A stretch of 64,000 bases of DNA from Aradus depressus (GCA_963662175.1 OY759222.1:13588222-13652221), one strand, 5' to 3'. Shown: positions 22,723-33,720, counted from the stretch's first letter. Numbers and translations: made by a program. The notes: generated by a model not told the origin, from the sequence alone.

Positions 22723-23136
22723 ACTCATGCCCGGGCTTTAATCTGGATTGTGATATTAATGAAATTAATATACCCTATTCCAGCTGCAGACTTGTACACC
22801 CAGACCTTTAATGAACCTAATTCTTAGTTAGTGAGTTATTGTTACTCATGCCCGGGTTTTTACTATGAGGTCATATCGCCTACTACCAGAGCGCTACTTC
22901 ATTACTCTGGTGGACATGAGCCCGACTCTACTGTGGGAATCCTAAATTTTGCTTACTCATTTTTATTTACATAGGCTAGGGGTCTTTGATGTACCTGATA
23001 TTGTACAGGATCGGAACCATTACTTAACGTCCTATCCAAAGGACGGCGTCCTCAAGGTTTTTTCTAAGGGCCTCGGCCGAGTTTCGAACCCACGATCTGT
23101 AGAGTAGCACTCTATCTTCGAGGTACTGGCGCCCAC
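22723..23136 (-). mobile_element. SINE S1, one tail fragment and one nearly full copy
   Basis: A short tail piece (22723-22741, ATGCCCGGGCTTTAAT) is followed by ~95 bp of other sequence. A longer copy at 22838-23136 has body and head (GGGTTT-type B box as GAGTTTCGAACCC). Confidence 0.8.
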
Positions 23137-23182
23137 TATCTTCATTCTTGAGAGCTTTCTACAAGTGGAACCAATTTTTCGG

Positions 23183-23365
23183 TAGTACCATGCATATTAG
23201 TCATATCTCTACGATGGTTTTATATTTTGTTAGTTACAACATCCATGGCCTGGGGAGGGAGTTCTATCTATGAAATAAAACTCACTCCGGACGGGATTCG
23301 AACCCGCAAACCATGGGAGACCATGCGAACAAAACACTACGCTCTAGCCCGCATGGTCCCCAACT
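23183..23365 (-). mobile_element. SINE S2, second copy
   Basis: Shares with 10932-11138 the phrases ATCCATGGCC, GGAGGGAGTTCTATCTA, AAAACTCACTCC, the B box complement GGGATTCGAACCC and CTCTAGCCCGCATGG. Confidence 0.88.
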
Positions 23366-23639
23366 TTCACTTGAAATTATGTTTTATTAAGTCATAAATA
23401 TAAAAAAATAAAATGTACTTAAGCACCATTGTAAATACTCGTAGCCTCAATTTTCGTACAAAGTCTATCAGATCTAAGCTGGCGCATGTAACTTCTTTAA
23501 TCCAAATTTCAAGTTCTACAATTGCTTTCTCAATAGAGAACTTACAACTTTCCAGCATATAATAATTTATGGTATCCATATTTACTTTGTGAAGCTCCAT
23601 TTTAGGAATAGATAATTAAATATTCACAATTTGCTCGTC

Positions 23640-23700
23640 AAACTTCACTATATTCTTAAATACTCAACAGTTTCGCCGTGTTAAGGCATTATCAAGAGTC
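23640..23700 (-). repeat. weak hammerhead-like repeat end
   Basis: The minus strand reads TTGATAATGCC, loop, GGCGAAAC. Stem II and GAAA are present, but the first core differs from CTGANGA, so activity is doubtful. Confidence 0.3.
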
Positions 23701-23983
23701 ACTTACAAACTGAGAGAATTGGTTGATAGGGTAGAAGGTACAGTTATGGAGGTCGTGGAAGGAGGGGGGGGGGGGGAGGGAGGTAGTGACGGGGAATCCC
23801 TTGTTTTTGTTACTCTATACCAGCGTTTCCCAACCTTTTTTGGATCGCGTACCACTTGGTAGTACACCATGCTAAATTGTACCACTTCGTAAAAATGATT
23901 GTATTTCGTGAAATTTGTTATTACAAGTGTGTTAAAATAAATTTTATTTGCATTATAAATTTTATAGGGTGACCATTAGGGTG

Positions 23984-24686
23984 GAACGAAAATGGCCTTT
24001 TAAAATTTTTTTTAGTTATTAGTTTGGTAATAGTGGAGAAAAGTTGCCTTTTAAGTTCAAAAAGAATTTAAAAAAAAAAACTGGTTGCAATACTACAACA
24101 TCTTGAGGTGCCGCAAAGAGCTTAAAGTTTGTAAAAAAATTGAAAAATTTTAAACTTTGATAAATTATTTTTTATGAATTTCTCGTACATATAATGTTAC
24201 AAAAGATGGTTTTAAATACATATATAAGCATTAGAATTGGAGAAAATTATTAATTATAAAATATAATAAAAATAAAAAATATTTTGTAATGTCAAACTTT
24301 GTATTTCTTACTTCTGTATCCTTAATGATTACAAATGTTACAGCTGCAAAATGTTTGTTTCTACTTCATTGCCACATTAAACTGGTCCTTGCGGCACCTC
24401 AAGACCTACTCCAATATTTTTCATATTTTTAATTTATGTTTTCTACACTAAAAGGCAACTTTTCTGCGCTATTCCAAATTAAAAATCACATAATCGAGAC
24501 ACGCAAAAATCTTTGAAAAGTTCCAAAAAAGTGTGTTTTTATGAAACTTTAAGGTCCTTGCAGTACCTCAAGACGTACTCCAATATTTTTCATATTTTTT
24601 ATTTATCTTATCTACACTAAAAGGCAACTTTTCCGCGCTATTGCAAATTAAAAATCAAGAGGTGATTTTTTCGTTCCACCCTAATG
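23984..24686. mobile_element. foldback element nested in the hAT
   Basis: Ends are inverted: TTAGGGTGGAACGAAAA on the left and its complement on the right, extending inward to GGAGAAAAGTTGCCTTTT / AAAAGGCAACTTTTC and AGGTGCCGCAA-type segments. The right arm carries two tandem copies (~165 bp) of a unit with CCTCAAGACSTACTCCAATA. No frame of note. Superfamily unknown. Confidence 0.7.
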
Positions 24687-24760
24687 ACCATGTATTCACA
24701 TCACGTAATGAGACAAATTACAGACACACTACTCACTTGGGCTTAGGACAGTCTTCGTCT

Positions 24761-24943
24761 TCAATATTCCAAAAAAATATACGAAAATCCATATTTTATA
24801 TATTCATCACAATATTTTCTCTTAACGCCTCTTTGAAGAAGTGAAGACTGCGCGGTTTCAACGTTTTGAACCGAATTTTCAGATCTATCATTTGTAGAAC
24901 TCGGCAATACATCACTGTTCGTGTTTTGCATGAAATGGTCCAT
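24761..24943 (-). pseudogene. hAT transposase N-terminal fragment
   Basis: 60 codons starting MDHFMQ, with KRKYCDEYIKYGF at residues 41-53, like the K-R-K-Y-x-x-x-Y-L-K-x-G-F start of ZBED5/Charlie-like hAT transposases. The zinc finger, DDE catalytic domain and hAT dimerisation region are missing downstream, where the nested foldback element lies. Confidence 0.6.
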
Positions 24944-25320
24944 GGATTATTAAAAAAAAAAAAAATCAATACGGGGATCAATAAACAAAGACGATGCAAT
25001 CATAAACAATAACCTATCACTTGTAAGCCGCGCGGTGAGTGCAGTAGCGGCGACATCTCAAGTTACTGATAACGGCTACATTTAAAAGTGCACTCCAAAA
25101 AAACAATATCGATTGCCGGATTTTCGATCATCGACTGTACATATTAACATTACTGTATAATATTATTTATTAAAATAATTTTTGTGAATTATAGGAAAAA
25201 ACGTTTCTATGATATTTTTATGATTTTTTTTTTTTTTTTATGTCCGCTATTATTGATTATTTTTCGCGTACTACCAACCAGCAACTCGCGTACCACAGTT
25301 TGGGAAACACTGCTCTATAC

Positions 25321-25875
25321 ATTCTAAAAAACAGATATTTACAAGATAATAAATATAATAAGAAGAAATCTAATAAAGTGAAGGTAACAGTAAAAGTGTA
25401 GGTATTTATATAAGTAGAACTCTTGAATTGTATAAATGTAAAATAGAATTTAAAGTAAATAAAAACAAATAAATATAATTTAAAAGCAAATAAACAACAA
25501 ATGAAAATTATAGTATTTTCTAAATTTGAGTTTTAGAATACTTCATTATACTATAGGTATAAAAAAGTAACTAGAAATACTTTAGCAAAATACTTTATTA
25601 AAATTTTGTACTTTTCTCAAAGTGGAAAACTTTCTATGGAGCAGGGCTAACTTGAAATGTTTTCACCAGGGTTAAGGGCTGTCTAGAAATGCTGCTCTCT
25701 GGCCACCCTAACGTCATGATAAATGTGACGAAGGGAAAATGAAAATTAGACATCTTTAAATGAATCCCCTTCAAAACGAGACAAATTACTAACGAGATTT
25801 TCCATCTCAGAGTCTTCTTTCAAACGTATAGTACCGTCTACAGAATTGTCATTATAGAAAGAATCATACTCACTT
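25321..25875. other. no gene recognised
   Basis: AT-rich. A minus frame at 25746-26039 runs into a SINE fragment and is not a gene. Confidence 0.4.
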
Positions 25876-25965
25876 GGTTTATTGTGACTCATGCCCGGGC
25901 CTACGAGGTCGAATCGCCTACTACCAGAGTGCTCTTTCATTGCTCTACAGTGGGAGTCCCAAATT
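25876..25965 (-). mobile_element. SINE S1 tail fragment
   Basis: ATTGTGACTCATGCCCGGGC, CGCCTACTACCAGAGTG and GTGGGAGTCCCAAATTTT, with small deletions; head absent. Confidence 0.75.
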
Positions 25966-26373
25966 TTATAACTTCTGTTTTTTTTGTTAATATAAAATCC
26001 ATTTTTTGAAGGTCGTCCTTTTTGCGAAAAAAATGCCATCTTAAAATGTAGTTTTGAACCCCACTTTTTTAGACGTTTGCTTGATTAACGCGAAAACGGT
26101 TAGTCCTATCGAAAAATTGGTTCTTACCTCGAATGTTCCTTATTAAATATATAATATTAAATATAATAATATTAATATTATATAATATAAATATAAATAT
26201 TATTTATAATATTAAATCACTTTTATACAGGTCACTCTACCTCCCCCTCTCAAATTCATTTAAATTTTTGCTCTACCAGTAAAACCAATATGTGATAGTA
26301 ACATGTTGTGAGACGAAATTTCTCATAGAAATAAAAGAGTTAGTCTTCCCACTGTTTTATTTTAGATCAGAAC

Positions 26374-26408
26374 CAGTTTTCGACGCAACAGCGTCATCAT
26401 CAGTGGTT
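26374..26408 (-). ncRNA. hammerhead ribozyme-like core, P1 copy 2 left arm
   Basis: Minus strand: CTGATGA (26403-26397), stem-loop GACGC-TGTT-GCGTC, GAAA (26381-26378). All invariant core bases are present and stem II is a perfect 5 bp. Flanking GAACCA before the core can pair with TGGTTC after it. Confidence 0.55.
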
Positions 26409-27135
26409 CATTTATGATAGAATAATAAAATATACAAATAATTAAAAGTATAAATAAAATTTAAAGCATCAGGGTACAGAAGTAACAAGATAAAAATTAT
26501 CAACTTACTTACCCCAAACACACAGCACAGTGGTCTAAAGGGTGGGGATAGCTAAGTTCACTCACTCTGTCTACATCCAAAACCGGAATTTTTTGTTGCC
26601 ATAAAATATAATAAATAAAATAAAAATAAATAAATACAATTTTTTTAAAACATTATCCACAGGCTTGAAAAATATATAATATAAAATACATATTATAAAT
26701 ATCTTTATAAAAAAATGTGTATTTTATTTTAATTAAATATTTATATATTTATTATGTCTATTTTTTTGGTATATTTTTCAAGTCTGTGATAATATTTTTA
26801 GAAATTGTATTTATTTATTTTTATTTTATTTATTATATTTTAAGACAACAAAAAATTCCTTCGGCTCTATGGTGAATTTTATATTATGTTACTATTATGT
26901 AGAGACTGGTTTTTAGTTATTGTGTATATTGGAATTAATGGTTTTGTATGTGGAGAGTGTGAGTAAATATAGCTATCCCCACCCCTTAGTGCTATGCCAG
27001 TTGTCCTTTAACCGCTGTGCTGTGTGGTTGGGGTAAGTAAGTTTATAATTTTTATCTTGTTACCTTTGTATCCTGATGCTTTAAAAGTTATTTATAATTT
27101 TCATTATTTGCATATTTTATTATTCTATCTTAGAT

Positions 27136-27170
27136 GAACCACTGATGATGCTGTTGCGTCGAAACCGGTT
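27136..27170 (+). ncRNA. hammerhead-like core, P1 copy 2 right arm
   Basis: CTGATGA at 27142-27148 and GAAA at 27161-27164, but 3 bp of the stem II 5' strand are deleted relative to the left arm, so it is probably inactive. Confidence 0.4.
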
Positions 27171-27629
27171 AATGGGAAGACAACGTCTTTTATTTCTTTG
27201 AGGGATAATCCTCTATAGTTGACTCACATAGGCACTTCTGAATCCTCATACTAAATTTTGTGTCCATACATTTTTTTTATCAGTAATTATTATAGTTTTT
27301 CAGTTGGACCCTTCTTCTCATCTCATATACTTCGTGTTGCTGGGAAAGTAAACATGTGGTGCTTTATGTAGCCAGCTGGGTATATCACAATATTTATTGT
27401 GCTCAAGTTGACTTAAACCCTGGCTGGACTAGTGACAGGCCGTCCGATCCAAATCCAATATCCTCAGATGTCACTCCTGACACACTTCTATTATTTGCCC
27501 TCTTCGATAAAGCTTCTTCTACGACACAACCTGCCCATAGTCACCAACCCTCTCAAATCTAATTTAGTTGTCTCAAATTTTGAAGTCTCCCACGAAACAT
27601 ATACAAGGGAAAATTGTGTTTTTTATTTC

Positions 27630-27735
27630 AGATTTCCATCCAAAGGACGGCGTGCTCAAGTTTATTTTGCCTCCCAGATAAAATAAACTAAGGGCTTCGG
27701 CCGGGTTTCGATCCCACGACCTTGAGCCCTTAGAG
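27630..27735 (-). mobile_element. SINE S1 head fragment
   Basis: CATCCAAAGGACGGCGTGC, ATAAAATAAACTAAGGGC and GGGTTTCGATCCC mark the body and B-box part of S1. Confidence 0.8.
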
Positions 27736-28225
27736 TTAATAGCTACTTATGAATCTAATTTATAAGTTATCTTGTTAACATTTTTATGACCTTTTCTATT
27801 ACTTTATTATAATTTAACGGAGTAAATATTATTATTATTATTGTTATTGTCAGTTATAAGAAATCTATTAGATGAAAGGTAGACTGACCTGGTAAGCCAA
27901 GAGTGAAAGGCAGCACTGATATGAAGCTAGAATCGCTGACGATGCAACATGACCATTTCAGGTTTGACAACCACTAAAAGAAGATCCCAATAAAGTGGAG
28001 GTCGTGAAATGTATCGAGATACCGACATCATTCCTCTCAGATAGAAGTTTCCTAGCTACTAAACCGTATCCCCAAGGTGTGTATTCACTTTTATATTTTA
28101 ACTGTGCTAGTGAGTAAGAAGTTTCAGCCACGAGCAAAACAACCATTCGCAGGAACTAATACTAGAATATAGTGTTATATAGACTATAGTGTTATTGTTT
28201 TGTTTTTTATTGTTGTTATTAGTTA

Positions 28226-28440
28226 GTTGTTAAGCCTGGGCTTTAACTAAGAGATCATATCGACTACTACCAGAGTGGTCTTTTGTCACTCATGCGCCCG
28301 ACTCTTCCATAGGAGTTCTGCCTACCATACATTTTTTTTAAAAGTATACCTGACATTGTACAAGCTCGGGATCACATCGCTTCACGTACCTACCATCCGA
28401 AGGAAGCCGTGCTCAAGATTTTTTAACCTCCTAGATAAGT
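28226..28440 (-). mobile_element. SINE S1, head missing
   Basis: GCCTGGGCTTTAACTAAGAG, ACTACCAGAGTG, TACCTGACATTGTACAAGC and CATCCGAAGGA are recognisable; diverged. Confidence 0.75.
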
Positions 28441-28499
28441 ACTCCTCAAGGAAAGGGATAGCCCTCCCTGAAGCCTCCCCAGGTTTAACACAAAAACTG

Positions 28500-28800
28500 C
28501 TATAACTGACGATATAATGCATGTGACATGAAATTATTTTTATGTGATTTCAACACCTATCGTTGTTCAGCCAAATCGCCGAATAAATGTATCGGAACGA
28601 AATTTTATATGTGTGACGTGAACCTCACTTAGGGGCTCAACTCAAAAACCCCAATAACTGCCGATGTAATCATGTGCCAACATGAAAATTCATATTTGAA
28701 GTAAAAACTCAATGAGGATATAAGCTGTCAAATTTCAGTGAAATCGACCATAGGGATGGGGGTTTCAGGGGAGGGGGTTCAATTCTAAACCACATAAAAA
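28500..28800 (-). repeat. dispersed repeat R fragment
   Basis: AACTGCCGATGTAAT, CAACATGAAAATTCATATTT and GTCAAATTTCAGTGAAATCG are family-R phrases in minus orientation. Confidence 0.6.
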
Positions 28801-29439
28801 CAAAATGTACAACATTTCGGTTTGGAAGGAGAGCGAAAACAGTACATTTTTTTGGCGCTGGAGAGGTAGCTTGCCCATGATTCACCGACAACTGTTGTTG
28901 GAATGTTTTTGTATTTTGCACACTAACTACATTATTACGCTAAGTTTGAAGTTTTGGAATGAGGAGGGACCATGTTTACACCACTGAGAGAAAAAATAAA
29001 AATAAATAAAGAAAGAAAAGCTGTGACAAGTCTTAATGAAGTAAAGGGAGACCAAAGGTTAATTTGGAGGCTGGTGGAAAGGTGGGTGGAGGAGAGTCCT
29101 CACAGCCCAGTTCAACGAAATCAACAGTTCCTATTGTCTAATTTTGTGCGAAAGATGCCGACGATCCTATTGAACATATGTGAACATACAACATGTCAAT
29201 AAGAATGCGAGTTCTTGTCATCTGACCATATTTATGACTATCCACACGTCGAAAATTCATTCTGTATACAATCCATTATTCAGAATTGTAAAGTTGGCAG
29301 TAAACCACTGGCTGTGTACTTCCCCAGAACGAATCAATGAATTAAGTTTTCGCTCTCCTTTCGAAACCAATCGATCGTTTGGGCTAAAAATCAATAGAGA
29401 TGTTTTCGCCAGAGATCTTGTGGAAGTTCATTGTGAATA

Positions 29440-29662
29440 CTAATGAATAAAAAACTTAAAAACAAGTCAAAAAATCCCACTTTATTTATATGAACACAAT
29501 ATATTTCACTCGTTAGAGCATTCTCAAGTGTACAGACAGATACAGATTAGTCTGTATCTGTCTGTACACTTGAAAATGCTCTAACGAGTGAAATATATTG
29601 TGTTCATATAAATAAAGTGGGATTTTTTGACTTGTTTTTAAGTTTTTTATTCATTAGTAAAA
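29440..29662. repeat. near-perfect ~104-bp-arm hairpin
   Basis: The left arm (29442-29549) and right arm (29556-29658) are reverse complements with almost no mismatches, joined by ATTAGT between two copies of the ACAGATACAG palindromic core. The arms contain AATCCCACTTTATTTATATG and CACTCGTTAGAGCATTC. Each arm end holds TTGARAATGCTC, loop, GAG-GAAA-like order, a diverged hammerhead-like arrangement. It reads as two element ends joined head to head. Confidence 0.9.
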
Positions 29663-29692
29663 ATCAATACTTGATTTACATAGGGCCAAGCC

Positions 29693-30185
29693 CTTTTTGA
29701 GTCGAGTTTCCCTTCTCTGATCATCCCTTTTCCTTCGACCGATTGTGCAGCAAAATTATTAAGTGCCATCCTTATGGGGTATTGAATTTAAATATAAAAT
29801 TTCAAGTGGATACATTCATTATAACGGCAATTAATTGTGTTATTTGATGAGCCTCCTTCGGATCCTCCCTTCCTTTTTGGCTTATTCCACTGAAAATTAA
29901 TCGGTGTCGTATTTATATGCTGCGTCTATCCATCCATTCCTTTTTGAGTCGAGTTTCCCTTCTCTGATCATCCCTTTTCCTTCGACCGATTGTGCAGCAA
30001 AATTATTAAGTGCCATCCTTATGGGGTATTGAATTTAAATATAAAATTTCAAGTGGATACATTCATTATAACGGCAATTAATTGTGTTATTTGATGAGCC
30101 TCCTTCGGATCCTCCCTTCCTTTTTGGCTGATTCCACTGAAAATTAATCGGTGTCGTATTTATATGCTGCGTCTATCCATCCATT
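29693..30185 (+). repeat. 246-bp tandem duplication of family-R sequence
   Basis: CCTTTTTGAGTCGAGTTTCC starts at 29693 and again at 29939. The two units are identical apart from about one base (GGCTTATTCC against GGCTGATTCC), so the duplication is recent. The second unit runs into a LINE fragment. Confidence 0.92.
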
Positions 30186-30520
30186 CTATATGGCGCACAG
30201 ACCTGGTCGCTGACACAGAAGCTGGATCGTCGTCTGAAAGTAAACCAATTTAGGATGATGAGGAGCATGCTTGGAATAAAGATAAGTGACAGAATAAGAA
30301 ACAGCGAGGTTCTACGGAAGGTGAGGCTAAGAAGCCCCCAGAAGGAAGCACCAGAGGAGATGGGCCGGGCATGTGACAAGGATGGATCCTCGACGATGGG
30401 CTAAAGTCTGCATGTAGTGGATTCCTAGAGACAGAAGAAGAGGAAAAGGAAGACCAGGACTGCGGTGGAGGGATGAGATAGTGGAGAGAATAGGGGATGG
30501 ATGGTGCACAGTGTAACAGT
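30181..30520 (+). pseudogene. LINE reverse transcriptase C-terminal fragment
   Basis: The plus frames read LYGAQTWSLTQKLDRRLKV, then MMRSMLGIKISDRIRN, then after a frame change RWAGHVTRMDPRRWAK, a stop, and RRGKGRPGLRWRDEIVERIG. The order YGAxTW, MLG, WAGHV, GRPxxRW is diagnostic of a large group of insect LINE polymerases downstream of the catalytic core. At least one frameshift and one stop show it is dead. Confidence 0.82.
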
Positions 30521-31198
30521 ATTATTTAAGAAATAACCCTCATTTTTACTTTTTGATTTTGTTTTATTTTATTTTAATTTAATTTTTAATCAAGAAGTAA
30601 CAGTTTTACTTAAGAAATAATTTAATTTTATTTAAGAATAATCGTTAAATTTTTTTCTGATTTCTTCTGTTGAAAGAGCAGTGGACTCAAAACCTCCAAA
30701 AGAAGAGGCTTTTGTTCTAAAAGAATGTCAATAAAGCTATTTTATTTTTATTTTTTTATTTATTTATATGGTTTTGAATACTCATATAAAAATTTGTGTC
30801 AATGCATTTAATTTATTTTTACATTTTTTTCATTTTTGGAAACTTGACATACCGCCGGAAACTCAACATTAAGTTTTTTGAACGATAAGTTAACTTCCCT
30901 TATACTCTGTATCAGTGCCTATTTATCCCTGAGGCAAGTGAGGCAGCCGCCTCAGGGGGCCCCGGTTTGACCGTTTTAAGTGAGACTGAGTCAAGTGTTC
31001 GAGTGTCTCACGTTATATACTCATCACTGGTGGTGGCAATGAGAACTTAAAGGTGACTAGTAGAGAAAAAATCTGAATAACCATGAAATGAAGATTACGA
31101 ATTCCGGGTTTGTTTTTTTTACTATCGTCCTCTTTCGCCTGTGTGAATGATCTGACAGTGAGACCCAGGGGAAGTTGTTTCGATCTTTCACTTATGAA

Positions 31199-31948
31199 CA
31201 GAGACCGGATTTTTAGGTACAACAAAGTCCCCGATTAGGTTTTTGTGACAGGTGAAATAGGTTTTTTCTTGAAAAGACCTTTTAGGTTATTTTAGGTTAC
31301 GAAAAAGCCTGAATAGGTTATATAGAATTTGGAAATTTAATAGGTTTAAAAAAAATAAATACAAATAAAACATTTTTAAAGAACATGATATTAAGACATA
31401 TTGAAAAAGAAAAACAAAAAAATGTACACAGAATTAAAATAAAAGGGACTGTAATTGAATCCTTCTCTTGATTGGAGCACCACCAAGTACTTTTCTAGGA
31501 TTTCTACTACGAAGTTCTTTTTTATTGCTTCCTTCGCAGAATATCAGTTTGCCGTCAGAAGTAAAATGGCAATCGTCGCCTTTCCACTGCCGTTGCAAAT
31601 GCGATTTCGTATTCGGCATTTTTTTGTATAGCTGCAACACGAGAGGAAGAGAAACTAAAGGCATTAGCCCCCTCTCCCCTACGTAAACGTAAACAATCCC
31701 CACCACTCCAACATCCGCTTTTCATCGAAACGAATCGAAACATTGGTTATACTTCCTCAAATTGCATTTTTCTTATATTTTTTTTATCTTTATATGATCA
31801 TGGTATTCTTAGGTGATTTCATCCCAATTAGGTTTTTTTAGGTTCTTTGAAATTAAACTGAACGATTCCAAAGTTCATGAATCGAATAAGTAATCAATCA
31901 TTTTCGTGCTTGGAAAAGAGGAAAAGAAACCTAAGAATCCGATCTCTA
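31199..31948 (-). mobile_element. hAT element, 750 bp, with 8-bp target duplication
   Basis: CTTATGAA is repeated exactly at 31191-31198 and 31949-31956. Termini are inverted (CAGAGACCGGATTTTTAGG on the left; complement TAGAGATCGGATTCTTAGG on the right). AGGTT-rich subterminal repeats occur near both ends. A degenerate zinc-finger-like frame is present on the minus strand. Non-autonomous. Confidence 0.9.
31434..31706 (-). pseudogene. degenerate BED-finger-like hAT protein fragment
   Basis: 90 codons; residues ~30-60 read MPNTKSHLQRQWKGDD then FTSDGKLIFCEGSNKKE, resembling the 'FTxDGKxxFCxxC' start of hAT/CGGBP-type fingers, with the second cysteine replaced by serine. It lies within a hAT with a perfect target duplication, which supports the reading. 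Upstream residues look out of frame. Confidence 0.4.
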
Positions 31949-31959
31949 CTTATGAAGTT

Positions 31960-32785
31960 TCCCTAACTAAGTAAATTCTAAGTCCTTAGAAGCCTTCTCA
32001 AGTCAGGATGTGAGTTGGTCCAAAACGCCCACAATCGGACGGGAGTTGATTCTATTCGTTTCTGGTGTAGAACTAGGCCGCCTTTGGGGTCAAACTGACC
32101 ACAACTTGGTCGAGGTTGACCGAGAAAGTGGGCATGTAAACAGAATCATTACTAAAGTTAAACAGGAATCAGAAACCACCAAACTGTACCAACTAACTTT
32201 ACTGTTGAGAAATGTCGGGGGTCCATTGTCCACAACCACCCACAAATATACCCACTTCATGGTGGTAACAGAAAGACAGAGAGATATTATCGTTTTAGGG
32301 CAAAATTGTAAGTTTGGCCCCAGCACCAGCTCAGTTCGGCCGTAGCAAGCAGCCACGTACAAATCGTCTCGTGTAGAGCAGTGTAATTTGGCTTCTCAGT
32401 GTGTGTGAAAGTACATGTGGTACTTCGCTTCTTATGTAGTTTCCATCGTGAGAAACTGTTCATAATGTCTTAATTATTTTCTCAGTTTATGTTTGCTTAT
32501 AGACAAACGAGCAGTCAAGCCCTGTTCAATTAATATAAGCCTGTCCAGGCACTCTACATTAATACAATATATCATTGTTTCCCCTTTTATTATGATGTAC
32601 CTTATAGATGCGGCTAAATCCAGTATCAAGAGAGCCAGAAAGATTGGTGGACGGTTTGATGATGTGTGCGCAGAGATGGTCCCTAACACATTATCATGTC
32701 CTGCATCGAGTATGCAGCTGAGAGATGCACTATATGCGTAGTATAAGCTCTATTTTAGGGAAGCCCCCACTTATAGACAAGTTCT
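31960..32785. other. two short frames, no gene recognised
   Basis: Holds a 111-codon plus frame (32010-32345) and an 82-codon plus frame (32493-32741). Neither shows a family motif I can name. Base composition is less AT-rich than the neighbours, so this is one of the few places where a host exon could hide, but I cannot support one. Confidence 0.25.
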
Positions 32786-32787
32786 GT

Positions 32788-33680
32788 TCAAAAGAAAAGT
32801 TGTGAAAAACTAAATCGTGAGAACTGTTTTTGTACAACTAACGAAAATCACTCTAGTTCAATATAATTAGAAAAGTAATTCACAACAATAAAGTTGGCTC
32901 AAATAATCACAGAAAGCAACTATTTACATCTTAACTTACTAATTGGTCATCAACAGTTCACTGCCTCACTGATTAATCCTCTCTCTAAAATCCAAAACTT
33001 TCTCCGACACGTGATTTGCCGAACTTAATAAACTCTTTTTGTTATTCCACTCTTAGCTTCGACTTAGATCGAACGGTAAAGTCATTAAATTTGCCTGGAT
33101 CAGAGGTCATTCTGGAATAAAAAACAACGAAATTGTTGACACTCTTGCCAAAGGAGCTACACGTTCTTATAATCAAGGTTTATTAGGGTTTTTGATATTC
33201 TTCCCCTCAACTCCCCCTTCCCTTCGATAATCTGAAAGTGTCGTTCTTATAAGATTTTGAATTTAGATATAAAATTTTGTATCGATACGTTTATTACAAC
33301 GGCAGTTACTAAAAGTTTTGAGCTAATCCGCCCGTTAACTTTATTCGATATTGTTAAAATTTGACAGGTTTTTGTCCTCCATGAATTTTGACTTTAAATA
33401 TGAAATTTCATGTCGATACATTCATTATTATTCCTCCCCCCTCCACTTATGCCGATTCATGCATACGTGTCGATGTATTCATAACAACGGGAGTTATTAG
33501 AGTTAAGCCTCTTCACCCTCTTCTTTGACCGATTTGGCTGAAAAACAATAGGTGTCGTTGTAAAAGAATTCTGGGTTCACAGATAAAATTTCGTGTCGTA
33601 TATTTATCCCATTGGGAGTAATAGTGTTCACAGACGCACAGAGAGACAGTGTAGAGGTGGGAAAACATAAAATTACATAA
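32788..33680 (+). repeat. composite repeat (RNase H fragment + R), copy A
   Basis: Inverted counterpart of 39064-40017: both contain AAAGTTGTGA, CACAACAATAAAGTTGGCTC, CACGTGATTTGCC, the RNase H codons, and then the same succession of family-R units. The ~0.9-kb arms are about 5.4 kb apart. Confidence 0.88.
33078..33179 (+). pseudogene. RNase H fragment of a LINE (copy A)
   Basis: 34 codons read KVIKFAWIRGHSGIKNNEIV then DTLAKGATRSYNQG. The GHSGIxxNExxDxLAK block is the C-terminal catalytic region of LINE-encoded RNase H, including the conserved histidine and last aspartate. The rest of the domain is absent. Confidence 0.75.
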
Positions 33681-33720
33681 CTTCCCCTATACCTCATGTA
33701 TCTGGGGAAGTAAAAGTAGG
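33190..33720 (+). repeat. dispersed repeat R, three imperfect units
   Basis: Units with GTATCGATACGTTTATTACA, TGTCGATACATTCATTA and GTGTCGTATATTTATCCC alternate with pyrimidine-rich CCTCCCCCCTCC tracts. It ends TCTGGGGAAGTAAAAG, the typical family-R terminus. Confidence 0.7.

Larger units (their letters stand above)
23821..25312 (-). mobile_element. hAT element with 8-bp target duplication
   Basis: The left end CAGCGTTTCCCAACC and the right end, complement CAGTGTTTCCCAAACTG, are inverted repeats. CTCTATAC flanks both sides exactly (23813-23820 and 25313-25320), the 8-bp duplication that defines hAT insertion. CGCGTACCAC motifs sit subterminally. A remnant of a transposase N-terminus lies on the minus strand (24761-24943). 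A further inverted-repeat element (about 23984-24686) occupies its left half. Non-autonomous. Confidence 0.93.
26318..27206. mobile_element. 890-bp palindromic element (family P1, copy 2)
   Basis: Almost the whole element folds back: 26318-26690 pairs with 26790-27206, around a ~100-bp AT-rich centre. Matching landmarks include GGGGTAAGTAAGT.., TGTTACTT, CATCAGTGG and AAACAGTGGGAAGAC. Both arms end in hammerhead-like cores and TTTATTTC tails, as in 12839-13388. Confidence 0.85.

Noticed and set aside
24960..25140. Second pogo-like element ending GATCATCGACTGTA inside the hAT
   Set aside because: Only one end (GATTTTCGATCATCGACTG then TA) is visible; no partner was found, so an element could not be supported.
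32010..32345. 111-codon plus-strand frame as a host gene
   Set aside because: No recognisable domain, no splice or promoter context, and an overlapping antisense frame of similar length; left as unassigned.
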